Made by a program: the position numbers and the translations under genes. Shown here piece by piece: positions 15,299-24,556 of a stretch of 64,000 nucleotides of DNA. The notes beneath the pieces were generated by a model that saw only the letters and a list, made by a program, of their open reading frames with translations, was not told the origin of the DNA and did not search any database. The stretch is from Psychrobacillus sp044762745 (GTDB lineage Bacteria; Bacillota; Bacilli; Bacillales_A; Planococcaceae), in NCBI RefSeq assembly GCF_044762745.1, contig NZ_JBIWEX010000001.1:332629-396628 (forward strand), read 5' to 3'. Numbering within the stretch: position 1 is the first letter of the stretch; the number at the start of each line of letters is the position of its first letter.

Positions 15299-16237
15299 TT
15301 ATCCTAAAACATTCATAACCGCTTTGACGGAATCAGCAGATTTACTTAGCAATCCTTTTTCTTCCTCTGTTAACTCAAGCTCAATAATTTTCTCGATACC
15401 ACCTGCACCAAGCACAGTTGGAACACCAAGATAAATTCCGTCCATTCCATATTCACCTTCTAAATAAGCGATAGATGGTAACACACGTTTTTGGTCTTTC
15501 AGAATTGCTTCAGCCATTTCAACAAGTGATGCTGCTGGAGCATAGTAAGCAGAGCCGTTCCCTAGAAGGTTTACAATTTCAGCACCGCCTTTACGGGTAC
15601 GGTCAACGATTTCTTCTAATCGAGCAGCATCTATTAGCTTCTCTAATGGAATACCACCAGCATAAGAATATCTTACTAATGGAACCATATCGTCTCCGTG
15701 TCCTCCAAGAACAAAACCTGTTATATCTTTAACAGATAAGTTTAGCTCCTGTGCCACAAATGTACGGAAACGAGCTGTATCAAGTACACCAGATTGACCG
15801 ATTACACGTTCTTTTGGCAATCCAGATTCTTTATATACCGTATATGTCATGGCATCTACTGGATTGGTTAAAACGATGATTGTTGTATTTGGTGAATATT
15901 TTATGACTTCGTTTGTTACTGCTTTCATTACTTTTTGGTTTGTTTGAACTAAATCGTCACGGCTCATACCTGGTTTACGTGCGATACCAGCTGTAATAAT
16001 GACAACATCCGAATCTTTTGTATCTTCATAATTCGAAGTACCAATAATGCTTGCATCAAAGCCTTGTACTGGACCTGCTTCTGCCATATCTAAAGCTTTT
16101 CCTTTTGTTGGGTTCTCCGCTTGAGGAATGTCTACAAGTACAATATCACCAAGTTCCTTTTGTGCAAGTAAGAATGCTGTTGTAGCACCAGTGAATCCGC
16201 CGCCGATAACTGAGATTTTATTTCTTTTCAATGTCAT
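15299..16237 (-). CDS. mdh: Malate dehydrogenase
   Basis: NAD-dependent oxidation of malate to oxaloacetate in the TCA cycle. The 312-aa LDH-like Mdh of the Bacillus class shows the Rossmann motif GGGFTGA(T), the active-site loop with Arg residues (ARKPGMSRDDL), TNPVD, and the catalytic His in LGGHGDDMVP near 178. Third gene of citZ-icd-mdh; an icd-mdh intergenic hairpin may lower read-through. Confidence 0.96.
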   Translation of the reverse strand: MTLKRNKISVIGGGFTGATTAFLLAQKELGDIVLVDIPQAENPTKGKALDMAEAGPVQGFDASIIGTSNYEDTKDSDVVIITAGIARKPGMSRDDLVQTNQKVMKAVTNEVIKYSPNTTIIVLTNPVDAMTYTVYKESGLPKERVIGQSGVLDTARFRTFVAQELNLSVKDITGFVLGGHGDDMVPLVRYSYAGGIPLEKLIDAARLEEIVDRTRKGGAEIVNLLGNGSAYYAPAASLVEMAEAILKDQKRVLPSIAYLEGEYGMDGIYLGVPTVLGAGGIEKIIELELTEEEKGLLSKSADSVKAVMNVLG

Positions 16238-16265
16238 TAGAAAACTCTCCTTTTGTTCTTAAATA

Positions 16266-16291
16266 AAAGGAAGGGAAAATTCCCTTCCTTA
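16266..16291 (-). terminator. Hairpin between icd and mdh
   Basis: AAGGAAGGGAA / TTCCCTTCCTT perfect stem followed by TTATTT on the minus strand. It lies inside the citZ-icd-mdh cluster, so it is probably an attenuating terminator or an mRNA-stabilising hairpin that sets mdh dosage. Confidence 0.65.
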
Positions 16292-16313
16292 AAAACCAAA
16301 ATTCATTTTCAGA

Positions 16314-17579
16314 TTACATGTTTTTGATTAATTCATCAGCGAACTCAGAGCATTTCACTTCTGTTGCTCCGTCCATTAGACGAGCAAAGTCATAAGTTAC
16401 AACTTTAGAAGCAATAGATTTTTCCATGGAATCCATGATTAGTTTTGCAGCTTCATTCCAACCAAGATGTTCAAGCATTAATACACCTGAAAGGATTACA
16501 GAAGATGGGTTAACTTTATCAAGACCAGCATATTTTGGAGCTGTTCCGTGAGTTGCTTCGAAAATAGCATGTCCAGTTACGTAGTTAATGTTAGCTCCTG
16601 GAGCGATACCAATACCACCAACTTGAGCAGCTAAAGCATCAGAAATATAGTCTCCGTTTAAGTTCATCGTAGCAACTACATCGAACTCTTTTGGACGAGT
16701 TAAGATTTGTTGTAAGAAGATATCAGCGATTGAATCTTTTACTAAGATTTTTCCAGCTGCAAGTGCATCTGCTTGTGCTTTATCAGCAGCTTCTGTACCT
16801 TGTTCTTCTTTAATTTGATCGTATTGATTCCAAGTGAAAACTTTATCACCGAATTCTTGCTCCGCAACTTCATAACCCCAAGTTTTGAAAGCTCCTTCAG
16901 TGAACTTCATGATATTCCCTTTGTGAACAAGTGTTAAAGATTCGCGACCTTCTTTAATAATGTAGTTAAGTGCAGCGCGAACTAGACGTTTTGTACCTTC
17001 TTCAGAAACCGGTTTAATACCAATACCTGAAGTTTCAGGGAAACGGATTTTGTTAACACCCATTTCGTTTTGAAGGAAACTGATTAGTTTTTTCACTTCA
17101 TCTGAACCTTTTGCATATTCAATACCTGCATAAATATCTTCTGTGTTTTCACGGAAAATAACCATGTCTGTATCTTCAGGACGTTTTACTGGTGAAGGAA
17201 CTCCATTGAAATAACGAACTGGACGTAAGCATGTATATAGGTCAAGCTCTTGACGTAATGCTACGTTTAATGAGCGAATACCACCACCGATTGGTGTAGT
17301 TAGTGGCCCCTTAATAGCGATTAAATATTCTTTAATAACGTCTAAAGTTTCTTGTGGTAACCATTCGCCAGTTTTATCAAATGCTTTTTGACCAGCAAGA
17401 ACTTCTTTCCATTCAATTTTCTTTTCACCGTTATATGCTTTTTCAACTGCTGCTTCTAAAACACGTGAAGCTGCTGCCCAAATGTCAGGACCAGTCCCGT
17501 CTCCTTCGATGAAAGGAATAATTGCTGTGTTTGGTACGTTTAGAACTCCGTTTTCTACAGTGATTTTACCAGTTGTCAT
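16314..17579 (-). CDS. icd: Isocitrate dehydrogenase (NADP)
   Basis: Oxidative decarboxylation of isocitrate to 2-oxoglutarate in the TCA cycle. 421 aa, typical of the homodimeric NADP enzyme (B. subtilis 423). Visible are the phosphorylatable/substrate Ser region RSLNVALRQ, the NTEDIYAGIE loop and HGTAPKYAG near 340. The ATG start has a GTAGGAGG site. Second gene of citZ-icd-mdh. Confidence 0.97.
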   Translation of the reverse strand: MTTGKITVENGVLNVPNTAIIPFIEGDGTGPDIWAAASRVLEAAVEKAYNGEKKIEWKEVLAGQKAFDKTGEWLPQETLDVIKEYLIAIKGPLTTPIGGGIRSLNVALRQELDLYTCLRPVRYFNGVPSPVKRPEDTDMVIFRENTEDIYAGIEYAKGSDEVKKLISFLQNEMGVNKIRFPETSGIGIKPVSEEGTKRLVRAALNYIIKEGRESLTLVHKGNIMKFTEGAFKTWGYEVAEQEFGDKVFTWNQYDQIKEEQGTEAADKAQADALAAGKILVKDSIADIFLQQILTRPKEFDVVATMNLNGDYISDALAAQVGGIGIAPGANINYVTGHAIFEATHGTAPKYAGLDKVNPSSVILSGVLMLEHLGWNEAAKLIMDSMEKSIASKVVTYDFARLMDGATEVKCSEFADELIKNM

Positions 17580-17657
17580 TTTATCATTTCCTCCTACTAT
17601 ATCTATAATGCTATCAACTAAAAAGTTGTTAAAGCGTAAATTTTGGGAACAATAAGA

Positions 17658-18773
17658 TTATCTTTCTTCGATAGGAATATATTTTTGCATACCGGGTCCT
17701 ACATAATCTGCACGAGGACGGATTAAGCGGTTGTTAGCGTATTGTTCTAGAATATGTGCACTCCAACCAGACACACGTGAAACAGCAAAAATAGGTGTGA
17801 ATAGATCATGGTCAATATTTAATGAATGATATACAGATGCAGAATAGAAATCTACGTTAGGTGGTAAATTCTTTTGTCCAGTAACGATTTCTTCAATACG
17901 AACCGACATATCATATAATTTTGACTCACCGCGAAGCGTAGTAAGTTTTTTAGACATTTCACGTAAATGTTTCGCTCGTGGATCCCCTTTACGATAAACA
18001 CGGTGACCGAAGCCCATAATTTTCACTTTGTTCTCTAATTTTTCGTTTATATACTCGTCCACATTATCTAGTGAACCAATTTCTGTTAACATTTTCATTA
18101 CTTGCTCATTTGCACCACCGTGAAGTGGACCTTTTAATGCACCAATAGCTGCTACAACACCTGAATACATATCGGATAGCGTAGCTACGCAAACACGTGC
18201 AGTAAATGTAGAAGCATTTAATTCATGATCTGCATGTAATACAAGCGCTTTGTCAAATGCTTCTATTTCGATTTCTTCTGGAAGTTTACCAGAAAGCATG
18301 TACAAGAAGTTTGCAGCATACCCTAAATCTGTTTTAGGTGCAATTGGTTCCAAGCCCTTACGAACACGAGAAAAGGCAGTTACCAATGTCGGAAGTTTTG
18401 CTTGTAATTGAATGGCTTTTAAGTAATTAGCCTCATCGGACATATCTTCTGCAGCGTCGTCATATAATGCTAGCATAGATACAGCTGTTCTTAGTGCGGA
18501 CATTGGGTGAACTTTATCAATTGGATACGTTTTGAAATGATTTAAAACTTCTTGAGGAACTGCCATATTGTCAGCTAATTGTTGTTTTAGTTCTGCTAGC
18601 TCATCTGCTTTTGGAAGGCGTTTTTGCCATAGTAAATACACTACTTCTTCAAAACTTGCATTTGTTGCTAAATCGTCAATGTCATAGCCAACGTATGTAA
18701 GTGTGTCATCAATGATAGAACTGATGGCAGTCTCTGCAGCTACAACACCTTCTAAACCACGAGTTGTTGTCAT
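17658..18773 (-). CDS. citZ: Citrate synthase
   Basis: Condenses acetyl-CoA and oxaloacetate, the entry of the TCA cycle. 371 aa from the ATG at 18773, which is preceded by GGGGAG and gives the family N-terminus MTTTRGLEGV. An in-frame upstream extension has no support. Catalytic elements LHADHELNAS, GPLHGGANE and GFGHRVYRKGDPR are all present. It leads citZ-icd-mdh, with a promoter and a cre-like site upstream. Confidence 0.97.
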   Translation of the reverse strand: MTTTRGLEGVVAAETAISSIIDDTLTYVGYDIDDLATNASFEEVVYLLWQKRLPKADELAELKQQLADNMAVPQEVLNHFKTYPIDKVHPMSALRTAVSMLALYDDAAEDMSDEANYLKAIQLQAKLPTLVTAFSRVRKGLEPIAPKTDLGYAANFLYMLSGKLPEEIEIEAFDKALVLHADHELNASTFTARVCVATLSDMYSGVVAAIGALKGPLHGGANEQVMKMLTEIGSLDNVDEYINEKLENKVKIMGFGHRVYRKGDPRAKHLREMSKKLTTLRGESKLYDMSVRIEEIVTGQKNLPPNVDFYSASVYHSLNIDHDLFTPIFAVSRVSGWSAHILEQYANNRLIRPRADYVGPGMQKYIPIEER

Positions 18774-18873
18774 TTCGAAATCTCCCCTTCTACAGTATAA
18801 TAATTCGCCCCGCTTACCTTTTGAACGAAGAATCACCTGTATGTATTATGTACCTTTTAAGCCTTACAATCCT

Positions 18874-18902
18874 AGTATAATCATATTTGGCGATTTTGTG
18901 AA
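18874..18902 (-). promoter_or_regulatory. Sigma-A promoter of citZ
   Basis: On the minus strand: -35 TTCACA (18897-18902), 17-bp spacer, -10 TATACT (18874-18879). A cre-like site overlaps the upstream edge of the -35. Confidence 0.75.
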
Positions 18903-18916
18903 TGAAAACGCTTAAA
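18903..18916. promoter_or_regulatory. Putative cre (CcpA site) at citZ
   Basis: TGAAAACGCTTAAA differs at one key position from the consensus TGWAANCGNTNWCA. It sits immediately upstream of the citZ -35 box and could repress citZ when glucose is plentiful. It might also influence the divergent ytvI. Confidence 0.6.
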
Positions 18917-18964
18917 ATTATTAAAAAATAATATTGGTTTTTCCTAATTTTTTGAAAAGATTGG

Positions 18965-19939
18965 ATGAAAATGATTACTCTACAAATAAATAAGAAAGAA
19001 ATTATGTCTCTTTGGTTGCCATTTGGAATAATTATACTAATTTCACTCGTTGCTTATCCTCTTTCTTTAGCTATTATATGTGGTTATTTTTTATATCCTA
19101 TTACTAATTTCTTTTATAGAAATGTTAAACTTCCTGTTACTTTAAGTGTGCTGTTAACGGAAGCATGTATATTGTCTAGTTTTATATTATTTCTATTTGT
19201 TATAGTCCAAGCGCTCCTAGATCTTCTTCCACTAATGCACGAACATATTATGTTATTACCATTTGTTGAGTTGAAGCAACATCCCATTTTCATATTTTTT
19301 GAAGGAGAATTTCAACATTTATTAAACAAACTACTGAATGATCTGTTATTAAGCCTCACAAATTTACCTTCTTACTTTTTTGAAGTATTTTTATTTAGTA
19401 TTGGTTTATTTTTTTCTTTACACGAATCGACGAAAGATCGACATTGGTTTCTCGTTTACTTTCCTAAAAAAGCAAGAGGTTTCTCTCAAAGAGCATTAAA
19501 AAAATCATCCGGTGTTATGAACAAATTTATATCTGTAGAGTTAAAACTATTTTTATTAACATTTGTGCTTTTATCGATAGGTTTCCAATTATTAGGCTTA
19601 CATAACCCTGTAAAATATGCTTTTCTCGTATCGTTAGTAGATAGTATTCCTTTTTTAGGAACAGGTATTCTGTTAATGCCACTCAGTGTTTATTTTTTCT
19701 TAATGGATCAACGAATGGCCGGGATAATTGTTTTACTTCTATATATATTTGTTCAATTGACGAGACATATCGTAGAAAATGTACTTTGGTCCTCCTCTAT
19801 GCAAATAAAGGCTGTCCACGTATTCTTTCTAAGCGCGGCAGCCATTTTAATCTTTGGGTTTATAGGGATATTGTTTAGCCCTTTTATTTATTTGATAGCA
19901 AATAAATGGGAGAGCCTTACGAAGACTTCATCACAATAA
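18965..19939 (+). CDS. ytvI: AI-2E/PerM-family membrane permease (YtvI-like)
   Basis: 324-aa polytopic membrane protein with about eight hydrophobic segments and the arrangement of the AI-2E transporter (PerM/YtvI) family. These have an N-terminal helix pair, a soluble middle segment (about 90-180) and a C-terminal helical bundle with DSIPFLGTG near 225. Its substrate is not known. It is divergent from citZ and convergent with fxsA, whose 3' end it overlaps by 23 bp. B. subtilis has ytvI in the same place. The ATG at 18965 has only a weak ribosome binding site; ATG at 18971 is an alternative. Confidence 0.82.
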   Translation: MKMITLQINKKEIMSLWLPFGIIILISLVAYPLSLAIICGYFLYPITNFFYRNVKLPVTLSVLLTEACILSSFILFLFVIVQALLDLLPLMHEHIMLLPFVELKQHPIFIFFEGEFQHLLNKLLNDLLLSLTNLPSYFFEVFLFSIGLFFSLHESTKDRHWFLVYFPKKARGFSQRALKKSSGVMNKFISVELKLFLLTFVLLSIGFQLLGLHNPVKYAFLVSLVDSIPFLGTGILLMPLSVYFFLMDQRMAGIIVLLLYIFVQLTRHIVENVLWSSSMQIKAVHVFFLSAAAILIFGFIGILFSPFIYLIANKWESLTKTSSQ

Positions 19940-20309
19940 CTTGACCTTTTTTCATTTTTTTACGAATCCAACGATATAGTAGAGGTTTAAATAAGTTCCG
20001 TGTAGGGGCGAATAAAAGCATAAAGCCGAGGATATCTGAAATAAAACCAGGTAAAATGACTAATATGGAACCAATAAAGAGTAAGATTCCATTGATCGCT
20101 GCTTCTCCTGGTGCTTGCGCGTTTTTAATATTATCCGAAACTTCCCGGAAAGCTCTTATTCCTTGTCTTTTTGCAAAATAAGCACCGATAATTCCGCTTG
20201 CAAATATTAAGAGAATCGTATTTCCAACTCCAATTGTTTTACCAGATAAAAGCAGGATATATAATTCTATTGCTGGAATCACAATGATCAAGCCAATAAT
20301 CCATTTCAT
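19917..20309 (-). CDS. fxsA: FxsA-family membrane protein
   Basis: 130-aa protein with three to four transmembrane helices. It has the FxsA hallmark pattern ELYILL...GVGNTILLIFASGIIGAYFAKRQG in the N-terminal half and GILLFIGSILVILPGFISD in the middle. FxsA in E. coli relieves F-exclusion of phage T7, but its ordinary role is unknown. The C-terminus is strongly basic. Its 3' end overlaps that of ytvI. Confidence 0.85.
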   Translation of the reverse strand: MKWIIGLIIVIPAIELYILLLSGKTIGVGNTILLIFASGIIGAYFAKRQGIRAFREVSDNIKNAQAPGEAAINGILLFIGSILVILPGFISDILGFMLLFAPTRNLFKPLLYRWIRKKMKKGQVIVMKSS

Positions 20310-20356
20310 CTATTCACCTTCCTAGAATTAAGGGTTGTCCAAATATTAAGTAGATA

Positions 20357-20401
20357 CTAAAAAAGTAGGGCGGAAATCATAAATTTCCCTCTACTTTTTT
20401 A
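20357..20401 (-). terminator. Terminator of pfkA-pyk
   Basis: AAAAAAGTAGAGGGAAATTT / GGAAATCCGCCCTACTTTTTT type stem on the minus strand ending in a T run, right after the pyk stop codon. Confidence 0.88.
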
Positions 20402-20421
20402 GCTTTTCGATAATCCCTTAT

Positions 20422-22182
20422 TTATATAATACTTGCGTGACCGTGATAAATAGCGCCACTATTTGCATCTATTGTTATTTCTTGTCCGTCTTTTATTAAT
20501 TTGGTTGCATTTTCTACACCAACGATGACTGGAATTCCTAAACTTAGTCCTACAACTGCTGCATGACTAGTTAATCCGCCTTCTTCTGTAATAAGGCCTT
20601 TGCATTTTTCAATACTTGGAACCATCTCACGATCAGAACCAATTGTAACAATGATACTATTTGTTGTATCTTGTCCCGCTAGTTCTCTAGCATTATTCAC
20701 AACAATTGCCTTACCAAATGCAGAAGTTTTTCCAATTCCTTGCCCTTTTGCAACTTTGTCCCCGATTACATGTACTTTCATTAAGTTTGTTGTGCCAGCT
20801 TCACCTACTGGAACTCCTGCGGTAATTACTACTAAATCCCCATGTGTTACATACTGATGAACGATACTTTCCTCAATTGCTGTTTCTAACACTTCATCCG
20901 TTGAAAAAGCTTTTTTCCCAACTATTGGGTACACGCCCCATACTAGTGTTAGCTTTCTAGACGGTAAATTTGACGAAGTTACTGCAATAATTGGCACTCC
21001 AGGTCTGAATTTAGCTATCATTTTAGCAGTATGACCGCTCTCTGTAGGGGCAATTACAGCTTTTACTTTTAAGTTAATCGCAGTATGTGCAACAGCTTGT
21101 CCAATTGCATCTGTCAAATTTACTTCACGTGCCTTACTTAACTTGGATACATGGGCACGATAATCTATTGCATTTTCCGTTCTTTTTGCAATTTTATCCA
21201 TCGTTTGAACAGCTTCTACTGGATATGAACCTGCTGCCGTTTCACCCGAAAGCATAATAGCATCTGTTCCGTCTAAAATTGCATTGGCAACATCGCTAGC
21301 TTCTGCACGAGTTGGTCTTGGATTACGTTGCATGGAATCCAACATTTGCGTTGCTGTAATAACCGGTTTCCCTGCTTCATTACATTTTTTAATAAGACTT
21401 TTTTGCACTAAAGGAACTTCTTCTGCTGGAATTTCTACACCAAGATCTCCCCTTGCAACCATTAAACCGTCTGAAACTTGGATAATCTCATCAATGTTGT
21501 CTACGCCTTCTTGGTTTTCAATTTTCGGGATAATTTGAATATGAGAGCCATTATTATTTTCGAGTAGCTCTCTAATTTCTAGTACATCTTTCGCTCGGCG
21601 AACAAAAGAAGCTGCGATGAAATCTACGTCTTGTTCAATTCCAAAAAGAATATCTTTCGCATCTTTCTCTGTAATCCCTGGCAATTGTACAGAAACTCCT
21701 GGCACATTTACGCCTTTATTATTTTTTAACGTCCCAGCATTTTGGACAAACGTGGAAATAATGCCATCTGTCATATTAATATTCGTGACGATTAGCTCGA
21801 TTAATCCATCGTCCAGTAAAATAATAGAACCTTTTTGTACATCTTCTATTAGTTTTTCATATGTAATAGAAAAACGTTTAGTATTGCCTAAAACTTCTGT
21901 CATGGAAATTTCAATTGTTTGACCAGACGCAAGTTCGATTGCGTCATTTTCCATTTTGTGTGTACGAATTTCAGGTCCTTTTGTATCTAATAAAACACCT
22001 ACAATTTTCCCGACTTTTTTAGACACTTCTCTTATTGTTTTAATCCTTGCAGCATGTTCTTCATGGCTTCCGTGTGAAAAATTTAATCTAGCTACATTCA
22101 TCCCAGCCTCGATTAACTTTTCTAACATTTCTTCTGATTCACTTGCAGGTCCAATTGTACAAACAATTTTTGTTTTTCTCAT
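20422..22182 (-). CDS. pyk: Pyruvate kinase with C-terminal PEP-utiliser domain
   Basis: Last step of glycolysis, PEP + ADP to pyruvate + ATP. The 586 aa include the catalytic barrel (1-350, IPKIENQEGVDNIDEI and MVARGDLGVE), the allosteric domain and the extra C-terminal PEP-utilising-type domain (about 490-586; GGLTSHAAVVGLSLGIPV) found in Bacillus and Geobacillus enzymes. It lies 40 bp after pfkA, forming the conserved pfkA-pyk operon. Confidence 0.97.
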   Translation of the reverse strand: MRKTKIVCTIGPASESEEMLEKLIEAGMNVARLNFSHGSHEEHAARIKTIREVSKKVGKIVGVLLDTKGPEIRTHKMENDAIELASGQTIEISMTEVLGNTKRFSITYEKLIEDVQKGSIILLDDGLIELIVTNINMTDGIISTFVQNAGTLKNNKGVNVPGVSVQLPGITEKDAKDILFGIEQDVDFIAASFVRRAKDVLEIRELLENNNGSHIQIIPKIENQEGVDNIDEIIQVSDGLMVARGDLGVEIPAEEVPLVQKSLIKKCNEAGKPVITATQMLDSMQRNPRPTRAEASDVANAILDGTDAIMLSGETAAGSYPVEAVQTMDKIAKRTENAIDYRAHVSKLSKAREVNLTDAIGQAVAHTAINLKVKAVIAPTESGHTAKMIAKFRPGVPIIAVTSSNLPSRKLTLVWGVYPIVGKKAFSTDEVLETAIEESIVHQYVTHGDLVVITAGVPVGEAGTTNLMKVHVIGDKVAKGQGIGKTSAFGKAIVVNNARELAGQDTTNSIIVTIGSDREMVPSIEKCKGLITEEGGLTSHAAVVGLSLGIPVIVGVENATKLIKDGQEITIDANSGAIYHGHASII

Positions 22183-22222
22183 CGTCCAATTCCTTTCTAT
22201 GTAAAAGAATTATTTTTTCATC

Positions 22223-23182
22223 TTAGATAGATAGTTCTTTCGATAATTGATACATATTCTTATCGAATATTTCGTTTTTCTCAAATGCTTCATTCATATC
22301 ATAGTCTACCACTTGATGATTCTGTATGCCAACAGCTCGTCCTCCGGAACCAGCTATTAATACCTCAACCGCTCTTGCACCGAACATACTTGCAAGTACT
22401 CGGTCACGACCTGTCGGAGAACCACCACGCTGAATATGACCTAAAACGGAAACACGCGTTTCAATATTTGCCTGCTCCATTAGTTTAGCGGCAAATTCTG
22501 ATCCACTCATGACTCCTTCCGCAACGATAATAATACTATGTTTTTTGCCGCGAGAAGTACCACTTTTTAAACGTTCCACTACTTCTTCCATATTCATATT
22601 CACTTCTGGAATAATAATTGTCTCTGCTCCACCTGCTAAACCAGCCCACAAAGCCAAATCTCCGGCATCTCTCCCCATTACTTCTACAATAAATGTTCGG
22701 TCATGAGAAGTGGCAGTATCGCGAATTTTATCGATACAATCGATTATCGTGTTAAGTGCTGTATCGAAACCGAGCGTATAATCTGTTCCAGGAATATCAT
22801 TATCAATTGTTCCAGGTATTCCAACACAAGGAAAACCGTTTTTCGTTAACGTCATAGAACCACGATAAGAACCATCACCACCGATAATAACAAGACCTTC
22901 AATACCGTTTTCTTTTAATTGCTCTATCGCTTTTTGTTGCCCTTCTTCTGTTCGAAATTCTGGACATCTCGCAGAGAAAAGCTTCGTTCCACCTCTTTGA
23001 ATAATATCTCCAACAGAACCTAAATTTAGTAATTCCATATTTCCATCGATTAAGCCTTGATACCCGTGAAAGATTCCCACTACTTCGAGTCCCTCGTAAA
23101 TTGCTTTTCTTACTACAGCACGTATTGCAGCATTCATCCCCGGTGCGTCCCCACCACTCGTTAATACACCTATACGCTTCAC
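22223..23182 (-). CDS. pfkA: 6-phosphofructokinase
   Basis: Key regulated step of glycolysis. 319 aa (same length as B. subtilis PfkA) from GTG at 23182, seven bases after GGAGG; the longer frame has no ribosome binding site. ATP site LTSGGDAPGMN, GGDGSYRG, catalytic PGTIDNDIPGTD and GRDAGDLA motifs are present. First gene of pfkA-pyk. Confidence 0.97.
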   Translation of the reverse strand: MKRIGVLTSGGDAPGMNAAIRAVVRKAIYEGLEVVGIFHGYQGLIDGNMELLNLGSVGDIIQRGGTKLFSARCPEFRTEEGQQKAIEQLKENGIEGLVIIGGDGSYRGSMTLTKNGFPCVGIPGTIDNDIPGTDYTLGFDTALNTIIDCIDKIRDTATSHDRTFIVEVMGRDAGDLALWAGLAGGAETIIIPEVNMNMEEVVERLKSGTSRGKKHSIIIVAEGVMSGSEFAAKLMEQANIETRVSVLGHIQRGGSPTGRDRVLASMFGARAVEVLIAGSGGRAVGIQNHQVVDYDMNEAFEKNEIFDKNMYQLSKELSI

Positions 23183-23265
23183 AATGGTTCCTCCAAACTT
23201 TAATATTTGATCACAGCTGTTGATTATCATCCATTTCCCGTTTTCTAGTAGTTTTCGCCTACCCT

Positions 23266-23459
23266 AAGGATAATGCGTCTTAAAAGCTTTATCAAGTGAC
23301 CGCTGCGATTTCCGCTGCAGGCGGACGGCTTCCTCCGGGTGAGCAATTAGCGCCATCAGCGCACGTGTAGCGTCGGTGAAGATTCATCGCTCACCCCGCG
23401 GAAAGCGTCCGCCCTGCGCGGAAATCTTAGCGGTAAATTCTTTCAGACACATAATCTCT
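23266..23459. repeat. Palindromic repeat element R3 (full-length form)
   Basis: 194 bp. Ends AAGGATAATGCGTCT and AGACACATAATCTCT are imperfect inverted repeats. The arms continue inwards as a near-complete palindrome: ACCGCTGCGATTTCCGC with its counterpart near 23420, then GCGGACGGCTTCC..GGGTGAGC pairing with GCTCACCCCGCGGAAAGCG (about 23390-23410). This is the longest and most complete hairpin of the family in the window. It lies between accA and pfkA and contains no gene. Confidence 0.85.
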
Positions 23460-23572
23460 ACATATCGAACAACAACCTAAAACTGCAAACCATAACCTTG
23501 TTATGCAATAGAATAAGATAGATAATCAACAGACGTGATATTTAATAAGTTCATCTTAACATGAATGAGCTC

Positions 23573-23604
23573 AAAAAAAATGCGTCAATATAGACGCATT
23601 TTTT
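23573..23604 (-). terminator. Terminator of accDA
   Basis: AAATGCGTC / GACGCATTT stem followed by a TTTTTTT run on the minus strand, overlapping the accA stop codon. Confidence 0.9.
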
Positions 23605-24556
23605 ACTCGGTGAATTCTCCAATATTTTTAAACTTATTATAACGATTATCTATTAATTCTTCTGCAGAAAGCTTGGAAAGCTCACGTAAAGAGTTTATAA
23701 GAACATCTTTCATATACGTTGCTTGTGCTTTTGAATCTCTATGGGCACCGCCGTATACTTCGCGAATAACTCCATCAATAATATTCATTTTTTTCAAATC
23801 GGGTGCAGTAATTTTCATCGCTTCCGCTGCTTGCTTTGCGAGTGATGCATCTTTCCATAAAATTGATGCTGCTCCTTCTGGTGAAATAACCGAATAAGTG
23901 GAATTCTCCAACATATGAATGTGATTGGCAACTCCAAGTGCAAGCGCACCACCACTTCCACCTTCTCCAATGACAACACTAATAACCGGTACTTTTAAAC
24001 CAGCCATTTCTACTAGATTTCTAGCAATCGCTTCACTTTGACCGCGTTCTTCCGCAGCTTTACCTGGATAAGCCCCTTTTGTATCGATAAAACAAATAAC
24101 CGGACGATTAAATTTTTCCGCTTGCTTCATTAAACGTAATGCTTTTCGATATCCTTCCGGATGTGGCATTCCGAAATTACGCTTAATATTTTCTTTCGTG
24201 TCAACCCCACGCTGATGACCAATAATCGTAATTGGTTTACCATCAAATAATGCAATTCCACCTATAATGGCTGCATCGTCCCCGTATAGACGATCTCCGT
24301 GTAGCTCGATGAAATCTGTAAATAGTAGTTGAATATAATCTCTTGTCGTCGGACGACTTGGATGACGAGCTACTTGCACACGATCCCAAGGTTCCATATT
24401 TTCATAAATTTCTTGTTCTAATTTGTGTAATCTTTTTTCGAGATTTTCTATTTCTGCAGTCATATCGACTTCAGCATTTACTGTATACTCTTTTAACTCT
24501 TCTATTTTAGCTTGTAACTGAACAACTGGTTCTTCAAACGGCAATGTTTTTACCAT
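23603..24556 (-). CDS. accA: Acetyl-CoA carboxylase carboxyltransferase subunit alpha
   Basis: With AccD transfers the carboxyl group from biotin to acetyl-CoA, giving malonyl-CoA for fatty-acid synthesis. 317 aa with the N-terminal coiled-coil and the crotonase-like carboxyltransferase domain (oxyanion motif GEGGSGGALALGVANH). It overlaps accD by 7 bp and has an AAGGAGG site inside the accD 3' end, so the two subunits are coupled. Confidence 0.97.
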   Translation of the reverse strand: MVKTLPFEEPVVQLQAKIEELKEYTVNAEVDMTAEIENLEKRLHKLEQEIYENMEPWDRVQVARHPSRPTTRDYIQLLFTDFIELHGDRLYGDDAAIIGGIALFDGKPITIIGHQRGVDTKENIKRNFGMPHPEGYRKALRLMKQAEKFNRPVICFIDTKGAYPGKAAEERGQSEAIARNLVEMAGLKVPVISVVIGEGGSGGALALGVANHIHMLENSTYSVISPEGAASILWKDASLAKQAAEAMKITAPDLKKMNIIDGVIREVYGGAHRDSKAQATYMKDVLINSLRELSKLSAEELIDNRYNKFKNIGEFTE